Shown here: in pieces, positions 34,641 to 44,187 of the stretch
How positions within the stretch are numbered: the first letter of the stretch is position 1
How the letters are laid out: each line of letters begins with the position of its first letter
Source of the DNA: Bin25 sp026709415
GTDB taxonomy: Bacteria > Bacteroidota > Bacteroidia > Flavobacteriales > Flavobacteriaceae
Reading direction: 5' to 3'
Assembly: GCA_965200045.1 (NCBI GenBank)
Contig: OZ241330.1
Location: 806,001 to 870,000, forward strand
DNA length: 64,000 nt
Position numbers and translations under genes: made by a program
The notes under the pieces: model-generated
Seen by the model: only the letters and a program-made list of their open reading frames with translations
Told to the model about the DNA's origin: nothing
Databases searched by the model: none

Positions 34641-36149
34641 ATGAGAAATAAAATAATAGTAATCGGATCTGGATTTTCATCTTTATCGGCTGCGTGCTAT
34701 TTGGCTAAAAGCGGTTTTTCTGTTACAGTTTTAGAAAGGCATTCCGTAGCCGGAGGCCGGGCTAGAACCTTGAAGAAAAATGGGTTTCAATTCGATATGG
34801 GTCCTACATGGTATTGGATGCCTGATATTTTCCGCAATTTTTTTAATGATTTTGGAAAATCGACTACTGATTATTTTGAACTGCATCGATTAGATCCTGC
34901 GTACGAAGTTTTTTTTCCTAAAAAAAGACATATTGTTATCGATAGCGGATTGGGGAAAATTATCGATTCTTTTGAAAGATATGAACCCGGATGTCAGTTA
35001 TCTTTAGAAAAGTATATGAAATCAGCTAAAAAGAATTACCAAATTGCTATGAATAAGATTGTTTATCGTCCTAGTCTAAGTCCATGGGATCTCATGACTG
35101 TAGATACCATTTTAAATTTAAAACATTTTATTCAAAACGTTAAAAAACTGGCACATAAAACCGTTAAAAATCCTGATTTACGATTGGTTCTTCAATTTCC
35201 ATCTCTGTTTCTTGGTGCAAAGCCATCGAAGACCCCTTCATTTTTCAATTTTATGAATCATGCAGATTTTGATTTAGGGACTTGGTATCCAAAAGGGGGA
35301 ATGGTTAGTGTAGTTCAAGCGATGGTAAAATTGGCAGAGTCTTTAGGTGTTCAATTCAAGTTCAATACAACGGTTCAAAAAATAGTTCCAAACAATAATG
35401 AGGCAGTTTCCGGTGTTCTAATCAACGATGAATTTCATCAAACGGATATCATTGTATCAGGAGCTGATTACCAACATACAGAATCGTTGTTGGAAAAGCG
35501 ATATAGGACATACTCTTCTAAATATTGGGATAAAAGAGTATTTGCTCCTTCAGCTCTTTTATTTTACTTAGGTTTTGATACTAGATTTAAGGGGGTAATG
35601 CACCACTCATTATTTTTTGATGTCGATTTTGATGCTCATTTGAATTCGATTTATGGAAAACCTAAGTGGCCATCCAAACCTATGTTTTACGCAAATTTCC
35701 CAAGTGTTACAGATTCAAAAGTTGCTCCTAGGGGAAAAGAATCTTGCGTTTTACTAGTGCCGATTGCCTCAGGATTGAAATCGGATAAACGTCAGCAGAC
35801 AAGGATTTTTAATCAGATTATCAATAGAATGGAAAAGCGACTGAATCTATCATTAAAAGACCATATTGTATTGAAAGAAATATATAGCGTTGATGATTTT
35901 AAATCCGATTATTCCTCTACAAAAGGAAATGCTTATGGTTTGGCAACCACCTTAAATCAAATTGGTTTTATGAGACCCAAGCTTAAATCAAAAAAACTCA
36001 AAAATCTCTATTTCACGGGTCAACTAACCGTTCCTGGACCTGGTGTGCCTCCTGCTCTTATATCAGGAAAAATTGTGGGGGAATATATTGCGAGCAAACA
36101 TGGTAGACAACTTCCCATGGGAAATCAAAAAATGAGCCCATTAGAATAA
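34641..36149 (+). CDS. CrtI-like phytoene desaturase / carotenoid oxidoreductase
   Basis: FAD-dependent oxidoreductase, 502 residues. Rossmann motif GSGFSSLSAACYLAKSGFSV at the N-terminus, the ERHSVAGGRARTL block that follows FAD binding, DMGPTWYWMPDIF, and the C-terminal FAD-closing motif GQLTVPGPGVPPALISG. These are the marks of the CrtI family. No phytoene synthase or other carotenoid gene is nearby, so the actual substrate is open. Confidence 0.88.
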   Translation: MRNKIIVIGSGFSSLSAACYLAKSGFSVTVLERHSVAGGRARTLKKNGFQFDMGPTWYWMPDIFRNFFNDFGKSTTDYFELHRLDPAYEVFFPKKRHIVIDSGLGKIIDSFERYEPGCQLSLEKYMKSAKKNYQIAMNKIVYRPSLSPWDLMTVDTILNLKHFIQNVKKLAHKTVKNPDLRLVLQFPSLFLGAKPSKTPSFFNFMNHADFDLGTWYPKGGMVSVVQAMVKLAESLGVQFKFNTTVQKIVPNNNEAVSGVLINDEFHQTDIIVSGADYQHTESLLEKRYRTYSSKYWDKRVFAPSALLFYLGFDTRFKGVMHHSLFFDVDFDAHLNSIYGKPKWPSKPMFYANFPSVTDSKVAPRGKESCVLLVPIASGLKSDKRQQTRIFNQIINRMEKRLNLSLKDHIVLKEIYSVDDFKSDYSSTKGNAYGLATTLNQIGFMRPKLKSKKLKNLYFTGQLTVPGPGVPPALISGKIVGEYIASKHGRQLPMGNQKMSPLE

Positions 36150-36153
36150 ATAC

Positions 36154-36211
36154 AGTACAAAATGGAGAGTGTATAAAAATAGAAAAACACGGACAATGAG
36201 TGTTTTGTACT
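36154..36211. terminator. Inverted repeat after crtI-like gene, possible terminator
   Basis: AGTACAAAA at 36154-36162 pairs with TTTTGTACT at 36203-36211, and AAAACAC/GTGTTTT (36184-36206) forms an alternative inner hairpin with a nine-base loop. It begins five bases after the stop codon. A terminator is the simplest reading, though the T run is short. Confidence 0.4.
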
Positions 36212-36227
36212 AAAGCATCGCTACATT

Positions 36228-36244
36228 AAACTAGATCGTTGAAC
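36228..36244 (+). repeat. Dispersed 20-bp motif, partial copy B
   Basis: Contains CTAGATCGTTGAAC, the core shared with copies at 5768 and 44674, and extends as CATGGCTT in common with the reverse-strand copy at 44487. The left part (ATTAAA in place of GTTGCA) has diverged. The surrounding 36212-36387 stretch has no gene. Confidence 0.5.
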
Positions 36245-36387
36245 ATGGCTTCAATCCAATAGTCACAACCGGTTTGAGTATTGGATCGAGAGCCGATTTG
36301 TGAGAGTAACCTCTCCTCCACTAGCACACTAATCCAAAGAAGAAATCATTCAACTGACTTTTGAAAAAAAACCAGCGATGAACTTTG

Positions 36388-36461
36388 CTCCCCCTCTTGG
36401 ACTCGAACCAAGGACCCTCTGATTAACAGTCAGATGCTCTAACCAACTGAGCTAAGGAGGA
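36388..36461 (-). tRNA. tRNA-Asn (GTT)
   Basis: A 74-base cloverleaf on the minus strand. The acceptor stem TCCTCCT pairs with AGGGGGA with discriminator G; the D arm has AGCTCAGTTGGTTAGAGC; the anticodon arm CTGACTGTTAATCAG carries GTT; the T arm CTTGG-TTCGAGT-CCAAG is perfect. CCA is not encoded. Confidence 0.97.
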
Positions 36462-36501
36462 TAGTTAGAAAGACAAATTTATAAATTCAGGTTTTATCAA
36501 A

Positions 36502-37842
36502 TCAAGAATTTAAAAACCGAATAATATCATTTCCATTGGCATATAATACGAGAGAAATTAATATCAAAAGGCCAAAGATTTGAGCGTATTCCAAAAACTT
36601 TTCATGGGGTTTTCGACCACTAACCATTTCATATATTAAGAATAAAACATGCCCTCCGTCTAAGGCTGGAATGGGTAAGATATTCATAAATGCAAGGATA
36701 ATGGAAATGAATGCGGTCGTAGCCCAAAACTGTCTCCAGTCCCAAGTTCTTGGAAATAGGTTTCCTATGGTCCCAAAACCACCCAATTGAGAAGCCCCTT
36801 TTTTAGTAAAGACATATTTAAACTGAGCAATATAATCGTACAAAGTCCAATAACCGTAATCTATCCCCTCTGTAATACTTTCCTTAAGTGAAAGCTCCCG
36901 ATTGTTCAATTGAATGGTCATCGGTTTTGGAAAGATTCCGATGTGACCATTTTGATCAGTCGTTACATTGACAAAATACTCCACTTGATTTCTTAAATAC
37001 TCCACTTCTATTGTTAGATTTGGTTGTTTTTGTACCAATTGGGTCATTTGATTCCAACTGTGTACGGGTTGATTTGAAATTCCAATAATTTGATCACCGG
37101 ATTGTATTCCAGCCCTGTATGCAGGAGAGCTAGGAATCACGCTATCTATAATGGGGATAATAGATGGCTCCAACGGTCTAATTTCTCCATTTTGAAACAT
37201 TCTGTTGCCAAGATGGTCAGGGATTTCAATAGTTTCAATTTCACCAGAAATTCTTTGAACTTTAACGTATTCGATATTTCTGAGAAACAGCATCCGATTA
37301 ATATCCAATATATTATCCAATTCTTTTCCATCAACAGACACTAACTGATCTCCATTCTCAAAACCCAGCTCCTGGGCGATGGGAGTAGGACTAAAACCAA
37401 GGGGAAAATCTTCTGATTTAAGTTCATTTTTACCCCATACAAAAAGAATCATCATATAGATGCCAAACCCAACTAACAAATTCACAATAACACCACCTAG
37501 CATGATGATGAGTCGTTGCCAAGTTGGTTTTGATCTAAATTCCCATGGTTTTGGAGGCTCTTTATTTGATTTTATATCGAGAGACTCGTCAATCATTCCA
37601 GAAATTTTCACATAACCCCCCAAAGGAAGCCAGCCAATGCCATAGATTGTTTCTCCAATCTTTCTTTTGAATAGAGCGAATTTTATATCAAAAAAAAGGA
37701 AAAACTTTTCGACTCGTGTTTTAAAAATTCTGGCAGGAATAAAATGTCCTAATTCATGCACTATAATCAATAATGAAAGACTTAATAAAAATTGAAGAGC
37801 TTTAATAAAAAAAACTTCCGAATTATTGAAAAATTCTAGCAT
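36502..37842 (-). CDS. rseP: RIP metalloprotease RseP
   Basis: Site-2 intramembrane zinc protease, 446 residues. The active-site HELGH (in IIVHELGHFIPARI) lies in the first membrane segment and the third zinc ligand lies in ALDGGHVLF near the C-terminus; in between are PDZ domains (SPAYRAGIQSGDQIIGI). It cleaves anti-sigma factors and signal-peptide remnants in the inner membrane. A 5' promoter box lies at 37862. Confidence 0.96.
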   Translation of the reverse strand: MLEFFNNSEVFFIKALQFLLSLSLLIIVHELGHFIPARIFKTRVEKFFLFFDIKFALFKRKIGETIYGIGWLPLGGYVKISGMIDESLDIKSNKEPPKPWEFRSKPTWQRLIIMLGGVIVNLLVGFGIYMMILFVWGKNELKSEDFPLGFSPTPIAQELGFENGDQLVSVDGKELDNILDINRMLFLRNIEYVKVQRISGEIETIEIPDHLGNRMFQNGEIRPLEPSIIPIIDSVIPSSPAYRAGIQSGDQIIGISNQPVHSWNQMTQLVQKQPNLTIEVEYLRNQVEYFVNVTTDQNGHIGIFPKPMTIQLNNRELSLKESITEGIDYGYWTLYDYIAQFKYVFTKKGASQLGGFGTIGNLFPRTWDWRQFWATTAFISIILAFMNILPIPALDGGHVLFLIYEMVSGRKPHEKFLEYAQIFGLLILISLVLYANGNDIIRFLNS

Positions 37843-37861
37843 GAGCTTGTTTAAAAGTCCG

Positions 37862-37869
37862 CAAATTTA
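37862..37869 (-). promoter_or_regulatory. rseP promoter -7 box
   Basis: Reads TAAATTTG on the minus strand, an exact TAnnTTTG match, 19 bases upstream of the rseP ATG. Confidence 0.6.
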
Positions 37870-38082
37870 ATTCTATTTCGATGTAATTAGAAGGTAATAA
37901 TGAGTGTCTATAAAAGATTGGAGAATAAAGGAAGAGTACGATTTTGATAACCGACTATTGTTTTGGATTTCTAAAGGGTTGTAAAGTCAAAATGAAAAAC
38001 CGTCTAAATTCAATCGACCGGATATTCAATAATACTCCCATGACGACTCCGTTGGGAAGTAATCAATAGACTTGCAATGATT

Positions 38083-38090
38083 TAATTTTG
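38083..38090 (+). promoter_or_regulatory. SCO gene promoter -7 box
   Basis: TAATTTTG, an exact TAnnTTTG match ending 13 bases before the ATG at 38104. Confidence 0.55.
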
Positions 38091-38103
38091 TTGCGTCAAA
38101 TAA

Positions 38104-38781
38104 ATGCTATTTAGCTACAAGAAATACCGGATAATTATTTGGACGTTGGTTGGGCTTTCGACTCTCATCATATCACTTTTTTTTATGATGTTATCCCCAG
38201 AAAAACAACTTCCAGTTTATCAACCCAACATGGTCGAGGTTCAACTGGTTGATTCTTCCCTTCGACATATCAAAAGATTCCATACAATTAGTGATTTTCA
38301 GATGTTCAATCAGAATAATCAAATGATAACATTGACGGATTATGAAAACAAAATATTTATTGTGGACTTCTTTTTTACAACTTGCCCCACAATATGCCCA
38401 GTGATGACAGGTAATATGGTCAAATTACAAAATCAATTTTTAGATGACCAGCAAATAAAATTTTTATCTTTCAGTGTGACTCCTGAAATTGATAGTGTTG
38501 AACAACTCAAACGTTATAGTGTTGAAAAGGGAGTCGTTGATGATAAATGGAATTTAGTGACTGGAGATCGAAAAGAAATATTTGAATTGGCCCGAAAATC
38601 GTTTTTAGTTGTCAAAACCACGGATAATCCACTTGAAATGGTTCATACGGAAAACTTTGTGCTTGTGGACCCTGAAAAACGAATTAGAGGTTTTTATGAT
38701 GGTACGGATAGTAAAAACATCAAGCGATTGGAAAAGGACATCAAAATCTTAAAAAGGGAGTATAAAAAATCAAAATCATAG
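38104..38781 (+). CDS. SCO family copper chaperone
   Basis: A 225-residue membrane-anchored thioredoxin-fold protein. One N-terminal helix (residues about 10-30) is followed by the SCO copper site CPTIC (CxxxC, about residue 95) and the distal His in MVHTENFVL. SCO proteins deliver copper to, or reduce, the CuA site of cytochrome c oxidase in the periplasm. No oxidase gene lies close by. Confidence 0.9.
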   Translation: MLFSYKKYRIIIWTLVGLSTLIISLFFMMLSPEKQLPVYQPNMVEVQLVDSSLRHIKRFHTISDFQMFNQNNQMITLTDYENKIFIVDFFFTTCPTICPVMTGNMVKLQNQFLDDQQIKFLSFSVTPEIDSVEQLKRYSVEKGVVDDKWNLVTGDRKEIFELARKSFLVVKTTDNPLEMVHTENFVLVDPEKRIRGFYDGTDSKNIKRLEKDIKILKREYKKSKS

Positions 38782-38921
38782 ACAACTTCTAAAGCCACCA
38801 ATAAATTAGATCTCTCGGGTTTTCATCTTCAACCGGCTAATCATTAATTAGGCGGGTTTTGAAATTTCGGTGAAATCTATAGAATAGCTTAAGAAAAAAA
38901 TTAAATAATATGCAATTTCTA

Positions 38922-38929
38922 TACATTTG
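38922..38929 (+). promoter_or_regulatory. feo promoter -7 box
   Basis: TACATTTG, an exact TAnnTTTG match, 26 bases before the feoA ATG and just upstream of a palindromic operator-like site. Confidence 0.6.
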
Positions 38930-38934
38930 CCCCC

Positions 38935-38955
38935 TATTTAAAATTATTCTAAATA
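38935..38955 (+). promoter_or_regulatory. Palindromic operator candidate before feoA
   Basis: TATTTA and TAAATA form perfect inverted arms around a nine-base centre. The site ends at the base before the ATG and lies at the expected transcription start. Size and symmetry fit a Fur- or DtxR-type iron repressor, but which one is unknown. Confidence 0.5.
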
Positions 38956-39183
38956 ATGATCTCTTTAGATCTGTTGAAAAAAAAGCAATCCGCAGTTATT
39001 GATCAGTTTAAAATAGAAAAATTACCATTAAAGTTAATTGAAATGGGTTGTTTGCCAGGTAACGAAATCACCCTTTTACACAGAGCGCCATTTAAAGACC
39101 CCATTTACCTCAAAGTAGACCAATCATATTTGGCAATTCGTCGAGAAACGGCTAAAAATATTTTTGTGCGACTGAAATCTTAA
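38956..39183 (+). CDS. feoA: Ferrous iron transport protein A
   Basis: A 75-residue SH3-like cytosolic protein (LIEMGCLPGNEITLLHRAPFKDPIYLKV) that assists FeoB. It starts right behind the operator candidate and is separated from feoB by one base. Size and position are canonical. Confidence 0.93.
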   Translation: MISLDLLKKKQSAVIDQFKIEKLPLKLIEMGCLPGNEITLLHRAPFKDPIYLKVDQSYLAIRRETAKNIFVRLKS

Positions 39184-39184
39184 A

Positions 39185-41263
39185 ATGCCCCAAAAAATTA
39201 AGGTTGCCTTATTGGGGAGTCCGAATACTGGAAAGACTTCTGTTTTTAATATCCTCACCAAATTAAATCAGAAAGTTGGCAACTATCCGGGTATTACGGT
39301 TGAAAAAAAAGAAGGGACTTGGATACTTAACCGACAATTTAAAGCAAAAGTCTTTGATTTTCCCGGGTGTTATAGCCTAAATGCAAATTCGATTGACGAA
39401 AGTATTGTTATTGAAACACTACTAAATAAAAATGATCCAGATCATCCGGATGTTGCGATAGTTGTTGCCGATGTAGAAAACCTTAAAAGAAGCCTTTTAT
39501 TTTTCACACAGATCAAAGGACTTAAAATTCCTGCCATTTTGGCCATCAATATGGCCGATCGAATGAAAAAAAAAGGAATTGAAATAGACCTAGATCGCTT
39601 AGAAAAGGAACTTAATACCAAAGTGGTCCTTCTCAGTGCTAGAAGAAATACTGGGTTTGATCAACTAAAACAAGTCCTGTTAAACCATCAACAAATACCC
39701 AACAAAGAAATTTTTGATATTTCAAAAATTGATTCAAATTATTTTAATAATTTGAAAAAACTATTCCCAAAAGAGTCAATCTATCGACTGTGGTTATTGA
39801 TTACCCAAGAAGCCAATTTCACCAAACTCAAACGAAAACGAGTCACCGACACTTCAGATTTTCAAACACTCAGTACCGCCTCATTAAAAAAACTTCAACA
39901 AAAGGAAACCATTCAACGCTATGTATTGATTAATCAGGTTCTAAAAAAAACATTCACCGTGAATCCGTTAAAAGCTTCCAGTTTTGGAGCTACATTGGAT
40001 CGAATATTACTTCATAAAGTTTTTGGATATATCATATTTTTTGGCATCTTGATGCTCATTTTTGAGTCCATTTATGACTTTAGTAGTATTCCTATGGACT
40101 TTATTGATGAATCCTTTTCTCAGTTGAGCCATTGGATCTACAGCCATTTACCTAGTGGCAATTTGACTAATTTAGTTGCTGAAGGATTGATACCCGGAAT
40201 CGGTGGAGTGGTCATTTTTGTTCCCCAAATTGCCATTTTATATTTCTTTTTAGCCCTTTTGGAAGAGAGCGGTTATATGTCAAGGGTTATTTTTTTGATG
40301 GACAGAGGACTAAGAAAATTCGGATTAAGCGGTAAGAGTGTCATTCCATTAGTATCGGGGACTGCCTGTGCTATTCCAGCGGTTATGGCGACACGAAACA
40401 TCGAAAATTGGAGAGAGAGATTGATTACGATTTTAGTGACTCCATTCACGACTTGTGCAGCTCGATTGCCGGTTTATGCCATTTTAATTGCTCTAGTGAT
40501 TCCTGATAAAGGTTCTTACCAATCCTTGACATTAATGGGTCTCTATTTAGTAGGGTTTGGAGCCGCACTATTCACTGCATGGGTTCTCCACAAATCATTT
40601 GTGGGGGATAAAAAAAGTTTTTTTGTTATTGAAATGCCCTCATATAAAATGCCTCTTTTAAAAGATGTTTTGTATACCGTTTGGGAAAAAACTAGAACCT
40701 TTATTGTTGAAGCTGGGAAAATTATTTTAGCCATTTCTATTATACTTTGGGTATTGGCCACCAATGGTCCAGGACAAAATTTTAAACTAGCAGAAGAAAT
40801 GATAACCAATCAATATTCATCGGATCAAACCATTGATTTAGAAGCCCATATTCAAGCGTATAAATTAGAAAACTCATACATTGGACTAATCGGACGAAGC
40901 ATTGAACCGGCCATAGCCCCATTAGGTTTTGATTGGAAAATCGGAATTGCATTGCTTTCTTCTTTTGCGGCAAGAGAAGTTTTTGTAGGAACATTGGCCA
41001 CCATTTATTCAGTCGATAGTGAAAAACAAGAAACGATTAAAATAAAAATGACCAATGAAAAGAGGGCTGATGGAACCCCACTTTTTACTTTGGCCACCGG
41101 ATTATCACTGATGTTATTTTATGCGTTTGCTTTACAATGTATGAGTACAGTGGCCATTGTTAAAAAAGAAACAAAAACCTGGAAGTGGCCAATCATTCAA
41201 CTGTTTTCAATGACTTTCTTGGCGTATGTCATATCTTTGTCGGTCTTTCAACTAATGCAATAA
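39185..41263 (+). CDS. feoB: Ferrous iron transporter B
   Basis: A 692-residue Fe(II) transporter. N-terminal G domain: G1 GSPNTGKT, G3 DFPGCY, G4 NMAD; then a membrane core with the two Gate-type regions (VSGTACAIPAV and FAAREVFVGTLA). The stop TAATG overlaps the next start. Part of feoAB plus a Cys-rich small protein, which together import ferrous iron under low oxygen. Confidence 0.96.
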   Translation: MPQKIKVALLGSPNTGKTSVFNILTKLNQKVGNYPGITVEKKEGTWILNRQFKAKVFDFPGCYSLNANSIDESIVIETLLNKNDPDHPDVAIVVADVENLKRSLLFFTQIKGLKIPAILAINMADRMKKKGIEIDLDRLEKELNTKVVLLSARRNTGFDQLKQVLLNHQQIPNKEIFDISKIDSNYFNNLKKLFPKESIYRLWLLITQEANFTKLKRKRVTDTSDFQTLSTASLKKLQQKETIQRYVLINQVLKKTFTVNPLKASSFGATLDRILLHKVFGYIIFFGILMLIFESIYDFSSIPMDFIDESFSQLSHWIYSHLPSGNLTNLVAEGLIPGIGGVVIFVPQIAILYFFLALLEESGYMSRVIFLMDRGLRKFGLSGKSVIPLVSGTACAIPAVMATRNIENWRERLITILVTPFTTCAARLPVYAILIALVIPDKGSYQSLTLMGLYLVGFGAALFTAWVLHKSFVGDKKSFFVIEMPSYKMPLLKDVLYTVWEKTRTFIVEAGKIILAISIILWVLATNGPGQNFKLAEEMITNQYSSDQTIDLEAHIQAYKLENSYIGLIGRSIEPAIAPLGFDWKIGIALLSSFAAREVFVGTLATIYSVDSEKQETIKIKMTNEKRADGTPLFTLATGLSLMLFYAFALQCMSTVAIVKKETKTWKWPIIQLFSMTFLAYVISLSVFQLMQ

Positions 41264-41412
41264 TGGAGGTGTTTCAGAATATTGTTGTGATCGTTCTTGT
41301 CATAGCGGCGGTTATTTATTTGGTATCCCGGATTTTTCCTCAAAAGCATCAATCTATCAAAGGGTGTGGTATTTCTAAATGTAGTTGCCACAAAACATTG
41401 GAAAAAAGTTAA
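41263..41412 (+). CDS. FeoB-associated Cys-rich membrane protein
   Basis: 49 residues: an N-terminal membrane helix (IVVIVLVIAAVIYLV) and a short tail with three cysteines (GCGISKCSCHK). This is the small FeoB-associated protein often found third in Bacteroidota feo operons. ATG 41263 overlaps the feoB stop (TAATG), so a longer upstream frame from 41185 is rejected. It may bind iron at the membrane. Confidence 0.85.
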   Translation: MEVFQNIVVIVLVIAAVIYLVSRIFPQKHQSIKGCGISKCSCHKTLEKS

Positions 41413-41462
41413 ACTCACTTTTTTCTTAACTTTCACCTAACTAATTAACTAGATTTTTTCTA

Positions 41463-42671
41463 ATGAATAAAAATAGATTGTTCTATGCAAGTTGTTTTGC
41501 ATTAATCACTACTGCTTTTTCTTTTAGCATTAGAGCAGGAATAATTCCTGAATTAGAATTAACCTTTGGACTTACTTCTGAACAAACGGGAAGAATCAAT
41601 CAAATGTGGTTTCTTGGATTTCCTATATCCATGGTGTTGGGTGGATTATTATACAACACGATTGGCCCTCGACTCATCATGCAATTTGCTTTTATTTCTC
41701 ATACAATAGGCATTATTTTGACGGTATATGCCGGCGGATACCAAACATTATTGATTTCCACATTACTTATTGGAATTGGTAATGGTTGTACTGAAGCGGC
41801 TTGTAATCCGGTGATAGCCGACGCTTTTGAAGGAAACAAAATGAATAAATTGATGAATCGGTTTCATATGTGGTTTCCAGGAGGGATTTTTTTAGGCGGG
41901 TTGATTTCTTTCTTTTTGGGAGACCAACTCAATTGGTCTTGGCAATCATTAATGTGGATTATCATGATTCCAACCATCATTTATGCCGTGTTATTTTGGG
42001 GACAAACATTTCCCAAACCAAGGGTTACGGGTCCACAGTCTTTACTGACTAATTTTAAATCCATGATATCTTTTGGATTTATATTGATATTGTTATGCAT
42101 GTTTTTTACAGCCAATACGGAATTTGGTCCAACCTACTGGATTGAAAAAGTGCTTGAAGGTAGTGGTGCGAAACCGATGATTGTTTTATCGATTGTAGCC
42201 GGTGTGATGGCTTTAGTACGTTATTTTGGAGGGGTTTTAGTGGCTATTTTCAAACAACCAGCATTGATGCTTGGGTCTTCAGTTTTGGCCATTATTGGTA
42301 TTTATTTGTTCAGTTCACAAAGTGGATTCATGCTCTATGTATCGGCAGTGATATTTGCTATTGGAGTTGGTTACTATTGGCCTAATATGATTGGATTAGT
42401 CGCCGAACGATTACCTAAAACAGGGGCTATTGGACTATCTATCGTGGGGGGAGTTGGTATGGTAGCTGCAGCTTCATTACAACCAATCATTGGTCGGTGG
42501 ATTGATACTGCAAAAGCCGAAGGAGAAGCCCTTGGATTAATCGGTGCTGAATTAGATATTTATCAAGGTCAAGAAACTTTACAGACCATGATTCTTTTTC
42601 CATCAATTTTGGTCGGATTATTCATTGTTTTGGTAATATGGCATAATAGGACCAGTAAAATTATGGTATGA
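41463..42671 (+). CDS. MFS transporter
   Basis: A major facilitator of 402 residues with twelve predicted helices. The N-terminal half has the sugar-porter-like LTFGLTSEQTGRINQMWFLG pattern and GNGCTEAACNPVIADAF in helix 4-5, resembling the Bacteroidota sugar/nucleoside MFS group. The substrate is unknown. Ends at a strong terminator 53 bases downstream. Confidence 0.85.
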   Translation: MNKNRLFYASCFALITTAFSFSIRAGIIPELELTFGLTSEQTGRINQMWFLGFPISMVLGGLLYNTIGPRLIMQFAFISHTIGIILTVYAGGYQTLLISTLLIGIGNGCTEAACNPVIADAFEGNKMNKLMNRFHMWFPGGIFLGGLISFFLGDQLNWSWQSLMWIIMIPTIIYAVLFWGQTFPKPRVTGPQSLLTNFKSMISFGFILILLCMFFTANTEFGPTYWIEKVLEGSGAKPMIVLSIVAGVMALVRYFGGVLVAIFKQPALMLGSSVLAIIGIYLFSSQSGFMLYVSAVIFAIGVGYYWPNMIGLVAERLPKTGAIGLSIVGGVGMVAAASLQPIIGRWIDTAKAEGEALGLIGAELDIYQGQETLQTMILFPSILVGLFIVLVIWHNRTSKIMV

Positions 42672-42723
42672 CCAAAGATGGGGGATGATAAATCTTAGGT
42701 TCAAAATCAATTTGTAAACAAAT

Positions 42724-42759
42724 AAAAACGCTATTAGATATACACTAGTAGCGTTTTTT
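42724..42759 (+). terminator. Rho-independent terminator after the MFS gene
   Basis: AAAAACGCTATTAG and CTAGTAGCGTTTTT pair over 14 positions with one mismatch and a short loop, ending in a T run. The A run on the left makes it usable on both strands. Confidence 0.85.
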
Positions 42760-42862
42760 GTTTGGCAGTAGTCGTGTAAACTATGATGCTTGAAAACCGT
42801 AGTTTCAAAATTTCCCAACGACTGCAAAATGCAGTTCGCAGGAACTTTTTATTTTCAAATTT

Positions 42863-42870
42863 TATTTTTG
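42863..42870 (+). promoter_or_regulatory. pepP promoter -7 box
   Basis: TATTTTTG, an exact TAnnTTTG match ending 21 bases before the ATG at 42892. Confidence 0.55.
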
Positions 42871-42891
42871 AATTTGAAAGAATAAGTAGAC

Positions 42892-44187
42892 ATGAGATAC
42901 AAGCCACTTTCATCGAATCTTTACACTCAGAATAGAAAAGAATTTATGCGGCAAATGGAGTTTAATGCCATTGCGGTATTTAATTCTAATGATCAATATC
43001 CCATTAGTGCAGATTCTGTTATGCCTTTTCAGCAGCATCGTGATCTATTTTATCTCACGGGAATTGACCAAGAAAAAACCGTTCTTTTGCTATTTCCAAG
43101 AGCCATAGAAGAATCGCATCGAGAAATGCTGTTTATTACAAAAACTGATCAGCACATCGCCCAGTGGGAGGGCCCTAAACTCACTCAAGAACAAGCTCAA
43201 AAGTTGTCTGGAATTAAAACAGTTTGTTGGCTTGATGAATTTGAAAGAGTCCTAAAAAAACTAGCTTCTAGTGCGGATACTTTTTATTTCAATACCAATG
43301 AACACTACCGACAAGCTGTTGAAACCCAAACTAGAGAAGAACGGTTTATTCATTATTGTAAAAATACCTATCCAGCACATCGTGTTGCTAAAAGCAATCC
43401 TATTTTACAAAAACTACGGTCAATAAAAAAAACAGAAGAAATCAACCAAATCCAACAGGCATGTCAAATCACTAAAAAAGGATTTCTTCGTGTGCTCCCA
43501 TTGATTCAACCAGGTATTTGGGAGTATGAAATCGAAGCGGAATACATTCATGAATTCATTCGAAATCGTTCGAAAGGATTTGCTTATACACCAATCATCG
43601 CATCAGGAAAAAATGCTTTGGTATTGCATTATATTCAAAACAATCAACAATGTCGGGCCAATGAACTGCTTTTGATGGATGTCGGAGCGGAATACGGTAA
43701 TTACTGTAGTGACATGACCCGAACAGTTCCTGTTTCTGGAGTCTTTTCGAAAAGACAAAAACAAGTCTATCAGTCGGTTCTCGAAGTAAAAAATCAAGCG
43801 ACGAAAATGCTCTTACCTGGAACCATATGGAAAGAATTTCACATCGAAGTTGGCAAATTGATGTCTAGTGAATTACTCAAGCTGGGATTATTGGATCGTG
43901 CTGACATTGAGAATCAATCCAGGGATTGTCCTGCTTATAAGAAATATTTCATGCATGGCACCTCACATCATATGGGACTAGATACTCATGACTATGGTTT
44001 ACTCGAACAACCTATGGAAGCCAATATGGTATTTACCGTCGAGCCTGGAATATATATTCCTGAGGAATCCATCGGAATTCGTTTAGAAGATGATGTGGTG
44101 ATTCAATCACAAGGGGAACCATTCAATCTGATGGGGGAGATTCCTATCGAAATTGACCAAATTGAAGATTTGATGAATCAGAATTAA
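42892..44187 (+). CDS. pepP: Xaa-Pro aminopeptidase
   Basis: A cytosolic metalloaminopeptidase of 431 residues that removes N-terminal residues before proline. The pita-bread metal ligands are seen in LLMDVGAEYGNYCSDMTRT (two Asp), GTSHHMGLDTHD (His), TVEPGIYI (Glu) and GIRLEDDVVI (Glu). The N-terminal creatinase-like domain (VMPFQQHRDLFYLTGID) is complete. Confidence 0.94.
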   Translation: MRYKPLSSNLYTQNRKEFMRQMEFNAIAVFNSNDQYPISADSVMPFQQHRDLFYLTGIDQEKTVLLLFPRAIEESHREMLFITKTDQHIAQWEGPKLTQEQAQKLSGIKTVCWLDEFERVLKKLASSADTFYFNTNEHYRQAVETQTREERFIHYCKNTYPAHRVAKSNPILQKLRSIKKTEEINQIQQACQITKKGFLRVLPLIQPGIWEYEIEAEYIHEFIRNRSKGFAYTPIIASGKNALVLHYIQNNQQCRANELLLMDVGAEYGNYCSDMTRTVPVSGVFSKRQKQVYQSVLEVKNQATKMLLPGTIWKEFHIEVGKLMSSELLKLGLLDRADIENQSRDCPAYKKYFMHGTSHHMGLDTHDYGLLEQPMEANMVFTVEPGIYIPEESIGIRLEDDVVIQSQGEPFNLMGEIPIEIDQIEDLMNQN

